Assembly (NCBI GenBank): GCA_021828055.1
Contig: JAKATH010000009.1
Span: 1 to 52,516 of the forward strand
Length of the DNA stretch: 52,516 nt
Reading direction: 5' to 3'
Origin: Actinomycetes bacterium
Lineage (GTDB): Bacteria > Actinomycetota > Acidimicrobiia > Acidimicrobiales > RAAP-2
Shown: piece by piece, positions 33,391-41,803 of the stretch
Layout: each line of letters opens with the position of its first letter
Position numbering within the stretch: the first letter of the stretch is position 1
Made by a program: the position numbers and the translations under genes
Notes under the pieces: model-generated
Databases searched by the model: none
Seen by the model: only the letters and a program-made list of their open reading frames with translations
What the model was told of the DNA's origin: nothing

Positions 33391-33747
33391 TCAGCGCCCG
33401 CGTCGCCACCAGCGCCGCCCGGCATGCTTCTCCCGCCGCGCGTCCTGTGCCCTCGCTTCGGCCAGCTCCTTGGGAGCGACCGCGTCCACGATGCCCTCGG
33501 CGTCCGCGAGGATCGAGGCCATCTCGTCGGCAGAGGCCCCCGAGATCGCCGGCTCCTCCTCGACGGGCGGCTCCACGAGGCTGCCGTGCACCCAGCCCGC
33601 GTCGGCGATTCGGCGCTCGTATGCCTTGCAGTCGTCGGGGCACCGCCAGGGAGCCTCCGGCGCGAGGCCCAGTGCGCAGAACCTGGCCACCTCACCGGAC
33701 GCGTAGGTGCGGCTCTGGAAGTGCTTGCACTCCTCACGCATCGGCAT
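33391..33747 (-). CDS. Small four-Cys protein between sufB and sufD
   Basis: A 118-residue cytoplasmic protein. MPMREECKHFQSRTYASGEV, ARFCALGLAPEAPWRCPDDC and KAYERRIADAGWVHGSL carry four Cys (8, 24, 36, 40) in a C-x15-C-x11-C-x3-C arrangement able to bind a metal or cluster. The C-terminal half is acidic then basic (RRWWRRGR) and probably flexible. ATG 33747 has GGAGGG 6 bases upstream. It lies 57 bp downstream of sufB on the same strand and is likely co-transcribed. I do not know a named family; position suggests a role in or control by Fe-S metabolism. Confidence 0.75.
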   Translation of the reverse strand: MPMREECKHFQSRTYASGEVARFCALGLAPEAPWRCPDDCKAYERRIADAGWVHGSLVEPPVEEEPAISGASADEMASILADAEGIVDAVAPKELAEARAQDARREKHAGRRWWRRGR

Positions 33748-33804
33748 GGCGGACCCTCCAGCGGGTGGCTCCCGGGCACGCGACCCGAGCTCGCTCAGAG
33801 CCGC

Positions 33805-36800
33805 TCAACCGACCGATCCTTCCATCTGCAGCTCGATGAGGCGGCTCCACTCGACTGCGTACTCCATCGGAAGGGTCCGGGTGATGGGCTCGATGAAGCC
33901 GTTCACGATCATCCCCATCGCCTGGCTCTCGGTGAGCCCGCGACTCATGAGGTAGAAGAGCTGGTCGTCGCCGACCTTTGACACCGTCGCCTCGTGGCCG
34001 ATCTGCGCGTCCTGCTCCCCCACCTCCATGTAGGGCTTGGTCTCCGACACCGAGTCGTCGTCGAGCAGCAGCGCGTCGCACCGGACGAACGACTTCGCCC
34101 CTTTGGCCCCCGGGTCGACGTGGACGAGACCGCGATAGGTGGTGACGCCGCCGTCCTTCGAGATCGACTTCGACACGATGGTGGACGTCGTCTCCGGCGC
34201 GGCGTGGATCATCTTCGCGCCCGCGTCCTGGTGCTGGCCCGGTCCGGCGTACGCGACCGAGAGCACCTCGCCGGATGCCTTCGGCCCGACGAGGTAGACC
34301 GACGGGTACTTCATGGTCAGGCGGGAGTTGTGGACGATGAACCCCTCCGAGACGAAGTTCCCCGTCCCCTCGACCTCGATGTCCCAGGTGGGCGCCACCA
34401 CCGCCGTCGCGCTCACATCGGCAGGCCAGAGCTCGACCGAGCTCGAAAGGCCGACGCCGGAGGGTCCGACGGTCCCGAGCCGCTGTGCCGGTCGGGGCGC
34501 CCGGCGCGTGAGGGCGGCGCGCAGCTGCTCGCTCACCTTGCCGGCGAGCCGCGAATCGGCCGAGACGTGGAGACGGTGGTGCTCCAGCCGATGCGACTCG
34601 TCGTCGAAGAGCACCGCCGGGCTCCCGGCGCCTCTCCCGGCAGAGATCCCCGCGCCTCTCCCGGCGCCTCTCCCGGCGCCTCTCCCGGCAGAGATCCGGC
34701 ATGAGATCCCGAGCGACGTGAGCACGTCGGCGACGTCCCCCAGCAGAAGACGGCTGGTGGACGTGACCGTGAGCCCGCGCGCTCCCCCGGTCGCGCTGGC
34801 GTCGGCGTCGATGTAGCCCGCGACGAACGCGAGCCGCTGGCCCTCGGGCAGGTCCAGGATCCATGCGGGCAGCCGGGTGCGGGACGCCCCGGATGCGGAG
34901 CCGAAGCCGTTCAGCTCCAACAGGTCGGCGACCTCGACGCTCGACCAGCGCGCGTGCCCTCCGTCGCGACGCTCTTCGGGAGCCGCGCCGGACAGCAGGC
35001 GACGCATCACCCCGATCAGCCGCGGCTGGACGCGCTCGTGGGAGGGGAACGTCACGGTGGCCCCGCCCGAGCCGCCGTGCTGCGCCCGCTCGCGCTCGAC
35101 CGAGCCGCCGTGCTGCGCCCGCTCGCGCTCGACCGAGCCGCCGCCGGCGAAGAGGCCGAACAGCCACATGAGCTCCTCGGTCGTCTCCTCCAGCGGAGCG
35201 AGTCGGGACGCGCGTGGCAGCACGGACTCGGACCCCGCCGCGTGCCGGCCAGAACCTGCGAAGGTGCCCGCCTTCGACGGCTGCTCGAGCTTGTGCGGAT
35301 GGCCGTAGTCGACCGAGGTCGACGGGATGATCGCATGGCTCAACCGGTCGGCGCGCACGTAGGCCAGGTGGCCGCGCCCCGCCCCCTTCAGGCGTTCCAG
35401 GTCGACGGGGTACGGGCGGGGGTCGCCGGGGCGTTCCAGGTCGCCGGGGTACGACAAGAAGGGGTGGTTGTCGGTCACGCAGAGCGCGCGCTCACCGATC
35501 CGTACCTCCCGCACCGGCTGGTACCCGGAGAACCGCTTCGCGGTCACGGTGCGGAAGCACAGCTCGCCTGCTTCCTCGTCGTAAGAGAGGACCATGTCGC
35601 CCGGAGACACGAGCTCGATGGGCTTGACCCCTGCAGGGGTGGTGACGCGCGACCCCTGCGCCAGGCATCCGATGTTCCCGTCGATCCACTCGACGTGCGA
35701 CTCCGCCTCCGCCCGGGCACGCTTGGTCACGAGGTTGTAGACGTTGTTCGACCAGTTCTGGATCGTGGTGTAGGTGATGCGGCTGCCCGGCAGCGCCACC
35801 AGCTCGACGACGGCGGAGTGCAGCGAGTCCGTCGTGTAGACCGGCGCCGAGCAGCCCTCGACGTAGTGGACCTGCGACCCCTCGTCGGCGATGATGAGCG
35901 TCCGCTCGAACTGGCCCATGTTCTCCGCGTTGATGCGGAAATAGGCCTGGAGAGGCATGTCGACTTTCACCCCGCGCGGGACGTAGATGAACGAGCCCCC
36001 CGACCACACGGCCGAGTTCAGCGCCGCGAACTTGTTGTCGTTGGGCGGGATCACGGTGCCGAACCATTTGCGCACGATGTCCGGGTACTCGCGCACGGCG
36101 GTGTCCATGTCGCAGAAGAGGACGCCCTGGGCCTCCAGGTCCTCGCGGTTGCGGTGGAAGACCACCTCGGAGTTGTGGACCACAAACCCTTCGGCGACGA
36201 AGTTGTGGTGGCCGGCGACTTCGATGTCGTAGACGGGCTCCACGCCCGTCCGCTCGATCCGCTCCACCTCCGCGAACCCGAGCATCTCGCTCGTAGGGGC
36301 GCTAGCAGCCCAGCCCTCCGCGCTGCGGCGGTCGAGACCGTGCAGGCGGCGCCCCATCCGGTCTCTCCAGCGCGCGGAGCGCGACGGGGCCTGATCGACG
36401 TCGCCACAGAGGGCCAGCAGCTCCTCTGCGCCGGAGAGCAGCTGGGGGCTCGCGCCGCACCAGGTCGTGCCCTTCCCGCTCGCTCGGTCTCGTGCAGAGG
36501 CGTCCGAGTCGAAGAGCCCTGCGAGGAGCGAGAGCCGTTGCGAGCGCGGGAGCCCGTACGCCCAGTCGGGGACGCGCCGGTTGGGCGGGGTCCCGCCGAG
36601 CCCGTTCAGCTCGAGGTAGCGGGCGAGCGCTCCGGCGCGGAGGCCGACGAGCCGGCTCCCGTCGCTGCTCGGCTCGAGCTCGAGTCCGAACAGCTCGTGC
36701 GCGACCCGCCGGATCTCGGGCACGAGCGCCTCTTCTGTCCGGTCGGCGACGATCTCGACCGACACGTGCCCACCATGATGGTGCAGGCTGCCGCCGCCGA

Positions 36801-37611
36801 GGTAGACGCCGAAGAACCAGCACAGGTCCTCGCTCGAGGCGCGGGGCAGCGCCGCGCCCGCAGCCTCGTCGGCGCTGTCGACGAGCAAGGTCACGGGCTC
36901 GCCGTACTCGGGAACGTCCGTCGCGACCGCGACGAGGTCGCCGACCGCGAGCTCCTCCGCCACCACCCACCCGATCGCGCGACGGGCTCCGAGCGAGCCA
37001 GGACCGCGTGCGTCGCGCAGGACGAGGAACGGGTGGTCGCCCGACGCACCGATGGTCCGGCCGCGGGCGGTGATCTCGAAGACCTCCTTTTCTCCCGACT
37101 GCCCGCCGGCCACGACCGTCGCCATCTCGAGGTGGTGGGTCCGCTCGTCGAGAGCGATCACGTGGTCCCCCGTCTCAATCTCCTTGATCGGGACCATGCC
37201 TCGGGAGGTCCACACGCGCGTGGAGCCCCGCAGGCATTCGTACTGCGCGGTCACGCCGGCGAGGTACTTCCGCTCCGCCTCGGGAATGCCCAGCCGCTCG
37301 TAGGTGCGCTTGATCGCGTCGGGCAGGTCCTCCCAGTCCTTCACCTGCCCGCCGGTCGGCTTGATGTAGTAGTAGATGTCGTCGAAGTCCAGGTCCGGCA
37401 TGTTCACCGCGAACCACTCCGCCATCGGCTTGCGCTCGAAGCGCTGCAGGGCCTTGAGGCGGAAGGCGCGCATCCACTCCGGCTCGCGCTTCATCGCCGA
37501 CATCTCGCGGACGATCTCTTCGTTCAGCCCCTTCTTGGGCTTGAAGACGTAGTCCTCTTCGTCGCTCCAGCCGAGCTGGTAGCGGCCGAGGTCCAGATCC
37601 ACGGAAGCCAT
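33805..37611 (-). CDS. sufB: SUF scaffold subunit SufB with two inteins
   Basis: The 1268-residue precursor contains three extein parts: residues 1-125 ([20 protein letters not shown]), 481-648 ([55 protein letters not shown]) and 1096-1268 ([51 protein letters not shown]). Splicing would give a normal SufB of 466 residues, the scaffold on which SufBCD builds Fe-S clusters. Both inteins begin with Cys and end His-Asn before a Ser, as protein splicing requires. ATG 37611 is chosen because AAGGAGG lies 9 bases upstream. Fe-S supply, including to LipA and MutY in this window, would depend on splicing. Confidence 0.95.
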   Translation of the reverse strand: MASVDLDLGRYQLGWSDEEDYVFKPKKGLNEEIVREMSAMKREPEWMRAFRLKALQRFERKPMAEWFAVNMPDLDFDDIYYYIKPTGGQVKDWEDLPDAIKRTYERLGIPEAERKYLAGVTAQYECLRGSTRVWTSRGMVPIKEIETGDHVIALDERTHHLEMATVVAGGQSGEKEVFEITARGRTIGASGDHPFLVLRDARGPGSLGARRAIGWVVAEELAVGDLVAVATDVPEYGEPVTLLVDSADEAAGAALPRASSEDLCWFFGVYLGGGSLHHHGGHVSVEIVADRTEEALVPEIRRVAHELFGLELEPSSDGSRLVGLRAGALARYLELNGLGGTPPNRRVPDWAYGLPRSQRLSLLAGLFDSDASARDRASGKGTTWCGASPQLLSGAEELLALCGDVDQAPSRSARWRDRMGRRLHGLDRRSAEGWAASAPTSEMLGFAEVERIERTGVEPVYDIEVAGHHNFVAEGFVVHNSEVVFHRNREDLEAQGVLFCDMDTAVREYPDIVRKWFGTVIPPNDNKFAALNSAVWSGGSFIYVPRGVKVDMPLQAYFRINAENMGQFERTLIIADEGSQVHYVEGCSAPVYTTDSLHSAVVELVALPGSRITYTTIQNWSNNVYNLVTKRARAEAESHVEWIDGNIGCLAQGSRVTTPAGVKPIELVSPGDMVLSYDEEAGELCFRTVTAKRFSGYQPVREVRIGERALCVTDNHPFLSYPGDLERPGDPRPYPVDLERLKGAGRGHLAYVRADRLSHAIIPSTSVDYGHPHKLEQPSKAGTFAGSGRHAAGSESVLPRASRLAPLEETTEELMWLFGLFAGGGSVERERAQHGGSVERERAQHGGSGGATVTFPSHERVQPRLIGVMRRLLSGAAPEERRDGGHARWSSVEVADLLELNGFGSASGASRTRLPAWILDLPEGQRLAFVAGYIDADASATGGARGLTVTSTSRLLLGDVADVLTSLGISCRISAGRGAGRGAGRGAGISAGRGAGSPAVLFDDESHRLEHHRLHVSADSRLAGKVSEQLRAALTRRAPRPAQRLGTVGPSGVGLSSSVELWPADVSATAVVAPTWDIEVEGTGNFVSEGFIVHNSRLTMKYPSVYLVGPKASGEVLSVAYAGPGQHQDAGAKMIHAAPETTSTIVSKSISKDGGVTTYRGLVHVDPGAKGAKSFVRCDALLLDDDSVSETKPYMEVGEQDAQIGHEATVSKVGDDQLFYLMSRGLTESQAMGMIVNGFIEPITRTLPMEYAVEWSRLIELQMEGSVG
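34327..35667 (-). other. SufB intein 2 (447 residues)
   Basis: This is precursor residues 649-1095, between GNIG and SRLTMKYPS. It starts [20 protein letters not shown] and ends [12 protein letters not shown], with the B-block TDNHPFL. The central region has two LAGLIDADG-type helices: [13 protein letters not shown] and [12 protein letters not shown]. In the first, the catalytic acid is Gly, so homing endonuclease activity is probably lost. Two in-frame DNA repeats lie inside: [11 protein letters not shown] twice right after the first motif, and GRGA units later (34620-34690). Confidence 0.93.
35068..35133. repeat. 33-bp tandem duplication inside SufB intein 2
   Basis: Two identical copies of a 33-bp unit (starting cgagccgccgtgctgcgccc) encode [11 protein letters not shown] twice, directly after the first LAGLIDADG-like motif. 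Confidence 0.93.
36172..37236 (-). other. SufB intein 1 (355 residues)
   Basis: Precursor residues 126-480, inserted at [13 protein letters not shown]. It starts [20 protein letters not shown] and ends [13 protein letters not shown], followed by Ser. The B-block His is in ASGDHPFLV, where the usual TxxH Thr is Ser. LAGLIDADG-like helices are [13 protein letters not shown] and [12 protein letters not shown]; as in intein 2, the first lacks its catalytic acid. Splicing residues appear complete, so a splicing-competent but homing-defective intein is expected. Confidence 0.93.
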
Positions 37612-37718
37612 GCGGTCGAACCTCCTTGCGCGTGCCCGCGCCCTTCGTCGCTGGGGTCGGGACTCTTCGCCGAGAGCCACGCCCGCCCCCTCAGGAGTCG
37701 GGCATGGCTCGTCGACGG

Positions 37719-37744
37719 ATTTTCCCTATGTCGATAGTAACAAC
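37719..37744. promoter_or_regulatory. Motif shared by the two suf promoter regions, copy 2
   Basis: ATTTTCCCTATGTC and the following 12 bases match 19 of 26 positions with 27053-27078. It is about 110 bp upstream of the sufB start and about 130 bp before the divergent mutase gene. Relative to its suf gene it is reversed compared with copy 1, which fits a two-fold symmetric operator. The core here (CTATGTCGATAG) is itself an inverted repeat with a 4-base centre. Confidence 0.5.
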
Positions 37745-37747
37745 TCG

Positions 37748-37789
37748 GTGGGCCGCGCCGGCACCCCCCTGCCCGGCGCGGCGGCCCAC
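37748..37789. other. Long GC hairpin between sufB and the mutase gene
   Basis: GTGGGCCGCGCCGG (37748-37761) pairs with 37773-37789 across an 11-base loop, giving 14 pairs with one 3-base bulge. It lies between divergent genes, so it is not a normal gene-end terminator. It may form in the 5' leader of one of the two transcripts. No B12-box or other riboswitch core is apparent. Confidence 0.5.
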
Positions 37790-37843
37790 TGGCGGCGGAC
37801 CCCTGGCGGCACCCCCCCAGCTGCGGGGATGGCGATGGCCGAA

Positions 37844-37863
37844 ATACTTTGACGCCGAAGTAT
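37844..37863 (+). promoter_or_regulatory. Inverted repeat just upstream of the mutase start
   Basis: ATACTT-N8-AAGTAT is a perfect 6-bp inverted repeat 9 bp before the GTG used as start, in otherwise GC-rich DNA. It also overlaps a possible TTG start (37849). It could be an operator, or a small hairpin near the ribosome site. Confidence 0.35.
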
Positions 37864-37872
37864 CATGGGACC

Positions 37873-39501
37873 GTGGCGGACCGTCGCCGGTGGCAGGAGG
37901 AGCTCGACCGGTCGCCGGTGCGCGGTGTCCCGTTCGAGACGATGTCGGGGATCCCGCTCGACCCCGTCTACGGGCCCGACGGGGCCGAGCTCCCCGGCCA
38001 GTTCCCCTTCACCCGGGGGCCCTACGCCTCGATGTACCGGTCCCGCCTGTGGACGATGCGGCAGTTCGCGGGGTTCGGCACGGCGGAGGACACCAATCAC
38101 CGCTTCAAGCAGCTGCTCCGGTCCGGGGGCAACGGGCTCTCCACCGCCTTCGACATGCCGACGCTCCTCGGACGCGACTCCGACGACCCGCTCGCACGAG
38201 GCGAGGTCGGGAGGGCGGGCGTCGCGCTGGACACGCTCGCCGACATGGAGACGCTGTTCGAGGGGATCGACCTCGGCGCGGTCACCACCTCGATGACGAT
38301 CAACTCGGCGGCGGCCCCGGTGATGGCGATGTACGTCTCCGTGGCCGACGAGACCGGAGTGCCGAGGACGGCGCTCGACGGCACCATCCAGAACGACATC
38401 TTGAAGGAGTACCAAGCGCAGAAGGAGTACGTCTTCCCCCCGCGCCCCTCGGTGCGCCTCGTGACCGACCTGGTCCGCTTCGCCACGGCGGAGCTGCCCC
38501 GCTGGCACCCGGTCTCGGTCTCCGGCTACCACATCCGCGAAGCCGGCTCCACCGCAGCCCAGGAGCTCGCCTTCACGCTCGCGAACGGCTTCGCGTACGT
38601 CGAGGCGGCGACTGCCGCCGGTCTCGCCGTCGACGAGTTCGCCCCTCGCCTGAGCTTCTTCTTCAACGCGCACATCGACTTCTTCGAGGAGATCGCGAAG
38701 TGCCGCGCGGCCAGGAGGATCTACGCCCGGTGGATGCGTGACCGCTACCTCGCCTCGGACCCCCGCTCCCTCGCCTTGCGCTTCCACGCCCAGACCGCCG
38801 GCGTCTCCCTCACGGCCCAGCAGGCCGAGGTGAACCTGGCGAGGGTGGCGATCGAGGCGCTCGCCGCCGTCCTTGGCGGCACCCAGAGCCTCCACACGGA
38901 CTCGTACGACGAGGCGCTCGCCCTCCCGACCGAGAAGGCGGCGCGCCTCGCGCTCCGCACCCAGCAGGTCATCGCCGAGGAGACCGGGGTCGTCCACGTC
39001 GCCGACCCGCTCGGCGGGTCGTGGTACGTGGAAGAGCTCACCGACGAGCTCGAGCGAAGGGCCGAGGAGGTCTTCTCGCACCTCCTCGACGTCGGAGAGG
39101 GCTCGATGCTCGAGGGCGTGCTCGCCTGCATCGAGGACGGGTGGTTCTGCGCCGAGATCGCGGACTCGGCGTACCGGTTCCAGTGCAAGATCGCCTCGAA
39201 GCAGTGGGTGCAGGTGGGCGTGAACGGCTACACGGAAGGCGACGACGACCGGACCGAGCTCCTGTACATCGACCCCGCGGTCGAGACCCGCCAGCTCGCA
39301 AAGCTCGCCGCGGTGAAGCAGGCGCGCGACGACGACGCGGTCCGCCGGTGCCTCGGCCGCCTCGCGCGGGAGGCGGCCGACCCCACGGCCAACCTGATGC
39401 CCGCGCTCATCGACGCGGCGAAGGCCCACGTCACGGTGGGCGAGACGATGCGCGCGCTCTCCTCGGTGTTCGGCACCTGGTCCGAGCGGGCCCTTGCATG
39501 A
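37873..39501 (+). CDS. B12-dependent acyl-CoA mutase, large (substrate-binding) subunit
   Basis: About 542 residues, all of the CoA-mutase TIM barrel and none of the B12 domain. TMRQFAGFGTAEDTNHRF, GLSTAFDMPTLLGRDSDDP, TSMTINSAAAPVMAMYV, GTIQNDILKEYQAQKEYVF, PRPSVRLVTDLVRF, VSGYHIREAGSTAAQELAF and GTQSLHTDSYDEALALPT are family motifs. The residue corresponding to Tyr89 of methylmalonyl-CoA mutase is Phe (RQFAGF), while the Arg in PSVRL that binds the substrate carboxylate (Arg207) is kept. Phe is the isobutyryl-type residue and Arg the methylmalonyl-type, so the substrate is uncertain. GTG 37873 matches the family N-terminus; TTG 37849 is an alternative. ATGA overlap with the small subunit. 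Confidence 0.88.
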   Translation: MADRRRWQEELDRSPVRGVPFETMSGIPLDPVYGPDGAELPGQFPFTRGPYASMYRSRLWTMRQFAGFGTAEDTNHRFKQLLRSGGNGLSTAFDMPTLLGRDSDDPLARGEVGRAGVALDTLADMETLFEGIDLGAVTTSMTINSAAAPVMAMYVSVADETGVPRTALDGTIQNDILKEYQAQKEYVFPPRPSVRLVTDLVRFATAELPRWHPVSVSGYHIREAGSTAAQELAFTLANGFAYVEAATAAGLAVDEFAPRLSFFFNAHIDFFEEIAKCRAARRIYARWMRDRYLASDPRSLALRFHAQTAGVSLTAQQAEVNLARVAIEALAAVLGGTQSLHTDSYDEALALPTEKAARLALRTQQVIAEETGVVHVADPLGGSWYVEELTDELERRAEEVFSHLLDVGEGSMLEGVLACIEDGWFCAEIADSAYRFQCKIASKQWVQVGVNGYTEGDDDRTELLYIDPAVETRQLAKLAAVKQARDDDAVRRCLGRLAREAADPTANLMPALIDAAKAHVTVGETMRALSSVFGTWSERALA

Positions 39502-39944
39502 CCGGTCAGGTGCGCGCCGGACGGGCGCTCGCACGGCGCCCGCCCGAGCCGCCCGTGCGGGTGCTGCTCGCCAAGGTCGGGCTCGACGGCCACGACCGCG
39601 GGCTCCGGGTGGTGGCACGCGTGCTCCGGGACCACGGCTTCGAGGTGGTGTTCGCCGGGCTGCGCCAGACGCCCGAATCGATCGCGGCCGCCGTCGTCCA
39701 AGAGGACGTGGACGTCGTGGGTGTCTCGATGCACAACGGGGCGCACCTGACGCTGGCCCCCGCCGTCATCAGAGCGCTGCACGACGCGGGCCTGACGACC
39801 CCGGTGGTCGTCGGCGGCATCGTCCCCGACCTCGACGTGCCGCGTCTCGAGCAGGCAGGCGTCGCGGCGGTGCTCGGACCTGGCGCGTCCAACGAGCAGG
39901 TGGTGGAGGCCGTGCGGGGTGCGGCGCGGCGCCGCACACCCTGA
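39498..39944 (+). CDS. B12-binding small subunit of the acyl-CoA mutase
   Basis: A 148-residue cobalamin-binding domain. LAKVGLDGHDRGLRVVARVL contains the DxHxxG motif whose His replaces dimethylbenzimidazole as the lower cobalt ligand. VVGVSMHNGAHLTLAPAVI and VVVGGIVPDLDVPRLEQAGV are the rest of the Rossmann-like fold, ending VLGPGASNEQVVEAV. ATG 39498 overlaps the stop of the large subunit by 4 bp, so the two are made together. Separate large and small subunits are usual for isobutyryl-CoA-type and archaeal mutases rather than the actinobacterial MutA/MutB pair. No MeaB-type chaperone gene is adjacent. Confidence 0.92.
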   Translation: MTGQVRAGRALARRPPEPPVRVLLAKVGLDGHDRGLRVVARVLRDHGFEVVFAGLRQTPESIAAAVVQEDVDVVGVSMHNGAHLTLAPAVIRALHDAGLTTPVVVGGIVPDLDVPRLEQAGVAAVLGPGASNEQVVEAVRGAARRRTP

Positions 39945-40126
39945 CCTCTTGGACCCCCGGATCTCACCCGAGGGAAGGCCCTGGCGCACCGGGGCTCGAC
40001 CGCAGCGGGGATGCGATCGACGCCGCGGTGCCCGCCATGAAGCACCCCGGGCGGCCGAGGCCGCACCCCGCAGGGAGCACCCCGAGCACGTCCCTCCACC
40101 CGGCGGCCGCAACCAAGGCGCCGACC

Positions 40127-40160
40127 GGCCCGTCGGGCGCTTGCTGACCCCCGACGGGCC
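40127..40160. terminator. Bidirectional terminator hairpin
   Basis: GGCCCGTCGGG (40127-40137) and CCCGACGGGCC (40150-40160) form a perfect 11-bp stem with a 12-base loop. It lies between the mutase operon (plus) and the convergent membrane-protein gene (minus, ending 40173). No T tract, as usual at this GC content. Confidence 0.65.
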
Positions 40161-40172
40161 CGGCGGCCGGGT

Positions 40173-41036
40173 CTACGCGGGGGAGATCGTGACGGTGTAG
40201 GGGACCCCGGTCGCGCTCGGCAGCACGACGGGCGCGCCGTCGATCTCCAGCCTCGCCGCCCTCGGCGCCCCGAGCACGACGGTCGAGTGGCCGGTGAGCG
40301 TGATCGTGGCGGGCGCGCCCGGCGCGAAGGTCTTCGCGAGCAGCGTCGTGCCGCTCGCCGAGGTGACGCTCATCCAGCAGTCTCCTGTCGAGGCGCCGAC
40401 CGTGAGCGAGTACGTGGAGGTCGCGGGCGCATAGGTGGCGGACGACCCCGTCGAGCTCGACGCGAGGTACCTGGAGGGAGGGGCGGGCGCCGTCGACTGC
40501 CTCGTCGCCAGGTTGCGCTTCGTCGGCTCATGCCTCGTCGCCGTGTGCCCTCGCGAGCCTGTGGTGGTGGCCTGCTTGGGCGGGCGCGTGGAGTGGTGGC
40601 TCCGCACGATGAAGAACGCCGCCCCGCCGCCCACCGCCACCGCCGCCACCAGCACGGCGAGCGCGGGCCCGACCCTGCGAGCCGGATGCTCCATCACGAG
40701 GAGCGAGCGGTCGCGGCGCGCCAAGCCCTCGTCGGGCGCGAGGGCGCTGCGCCGGCCCCCGGCCTCGGTCTGGACGTCGTCGAGACGTCCTGGCGCCATC
40801 CGGTCCGGCCGTCCCGACGGCGCCGCTGTCGGGGCCCCTGGGCCGCTCGGTCCGCCTGGGCCGGGCTGCCGGGGCCGGTGCTCGCCTTCTGCCACCTGGC
40901 CGAGCACGTCCAGGGCCCGGCGGTACCCCGCGACCGACTGGGTCTCCCCGCTCCCCCGCCTCCGGACCAGCACGGACGCGACCACGACGAGCACGACACC
41001 CGCGCCGACCGCGGCAGCGACCTCCACCTCCTCCAT
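40173..41036 (-). CDS. Two-helix membrane protein with RodZ C-terminus-like (DUF4115) domain
   Basis: A 287-residue protein. The first transmembrane helix is residues 6-24, then a Pro/Gly-rich cytoplasmic region (about 25-115), a second helix (about 123-143, LAVLVAAVAVGGGAAFFIV), a Thr/Ser-rich linker and an outer beta domain. The latter (YSLTVGASTGDCWMSVTSAS, GTTLLAKTFAPGAPATITL, VVLGAPRAARLEIDGAPV) resembles the DUF4115 domain at the end of RodZ. The cytoplasmic helix-turn-helix of RodZ is absent. ATG 41036. It is divergent from the TetR gene. A role in envelope or morphology is possible but unproven. Confidence 0.65.
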   Translation of the reverse strand: MEEVEVAAAVGAGVVLVVVASVLVRRRGSGETQSVAGYRRALDVLGQVAEGEHRPRQPGPGGPSGPGAPTAAPSGRPDRMAPGRLDDVQTEAGGRRSALAPDEGLARRDRSLLVMEHPARRVGPALAVLVAAVAVGGGAAFFIVRSHHSTRPPKQATTTGSRGHTATRHEPTKRNLATRQSTAPAPPSRYLASSSTGSSATYAPATSTYSLTVGASTGDCWMSVTSASGTTLLAKTFAPGAPATITLTGHSTVVLGAPRAARLEIDGAPVVLPSATGVPYTVTISPA

Positions 41037-41071
41037 ATAACAGGATCGTCAGGGATCGTGTGAGGCGCCGT

Positions 41072-41160
41072 ATTCGCGAATGGAGTGTCCGAGCGAAGCT
41101 GAATGTGCCGAACGTGTGAACGACCTCTCGGTTCCATGTAGCCTCTGATTTCAGTAAAAT
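41072..41160 (+). promoter_or_regulatory. tetR promoter and candidate operator
   Basis: TTCCAT (41132-41137) and TAAAAT (41155-41160) are 17 bp apart, a good -35/-10 pair reading toward tetR, about 40 bp before its start. A perfect 10-bp palindrome ATTCGCGAAT lies at 41072-41081 between this promoter and the divergent membrane-protein gene. A TetR operator is plausible there, but the repeat is short. Confidence 0.45.
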
Positions 41161-41200
41161 TGCATTGGTGAGGGACGCCTGGATCGGAGGAAGTACACCC

Positions 41201-41803
41201 GTGGGGGCCATCGAGATAGACAGGATCGACGGAAGGCGGGCGCGCGGTCTCAGGACGCGGGACGCGATCGTCAGCGCCTTGCTCGACCTCGTCGCAGCCG
41301 GCGACGTGGCCCCGACCGCGCAGCGGGTCGCCGATCGGGCCGGCGTCTCGGTGCGGTCCGTCTACCAGCACTTTTCCGATGTCGAAGGGCTTTACGCGGA
41401 CGCCACGGAACGGACGTACGAGTGGGCGCGCGACGCCGCCGAGGACGTCGACGTCTCGCTCCCGGCCGCTCTCCGTGTCGACGCGTTCGTCGAGGGCCGC
41501 ATTGCCATTCTCGAGGCCCTCCTTCCCTTCCACCGCGCGGTTCGGCTCATGGAGCCAGCTTCCGATCGGGTGCGCCAGTCTCGACTGGCGATGGAAAAGT
41601 GGGAAAAGGACCGCGTCGCAAAGGTTTTCGCGCAGGAATTGCGGGCTATGGAATCGTCGCGGCGTGCCGCGGTCCTCGCAGGCGTCGACGCCCTCGCGAG
41701 CGCGGACTCCTGGGACCACCTCCGGCGGAACGGGCAGTCGGCGCGCTCCGCCCGCCAGGTGCTCCGCTCGGGAATCCCCTCCCTGCTCGGCGTCACCGGC
41801 TAG
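41201..41803 (+). CDS. TetR-family transcriptional regulator
   Basis: A 200-residue repressor. The DNA-binding domain is RGLRTRDAIVSALLDLVAAG, APTAQRVADRAGVSVRSVYQ, then HFSDVEGLY, the classical TetR helix-turn-helix. The remaining helices form the ligand domain with no recognisable specificity. GTG 41201 is preferred over TTG 41165/GTG 41168 because GGAGGAAG lies 7 bases upstream. Its TAG stop is part of the CTAG that borders the IS4 element, so the insertion occurred exactly at the end of this gene without changing the protein. Confidence 0.87.
   Translation: MGAIEIDRIDGRRARGLRTRDAIVSALLDLVAAGDVAPTAQRVADRAGVSVRSVYQHFSDVEGLYADATERTYEWARDAAEDVDVSLPAALRVDAFVEGRIAILEALLPFHRAVRLMEPASDRVRQSRLAMEKWEKDRVAKVFAQELRAMESSRRAAVLAGVDALASADSWDHLRRNGQSARSARQVLRSGIPSLLGVTG

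Noticed and set aside
34954-37737. 927-codon frame antisense to sufB
   Set aside because: A shadow of the sufB frame; no family similarity, while sufB and its inteins are unmistakable.
37612-37872. Cobalamin riboswitch before the mutase
   Set aside because: No B12-box-like conserved core could be found; only a bulged hairpin and a short inverted repeat are present.
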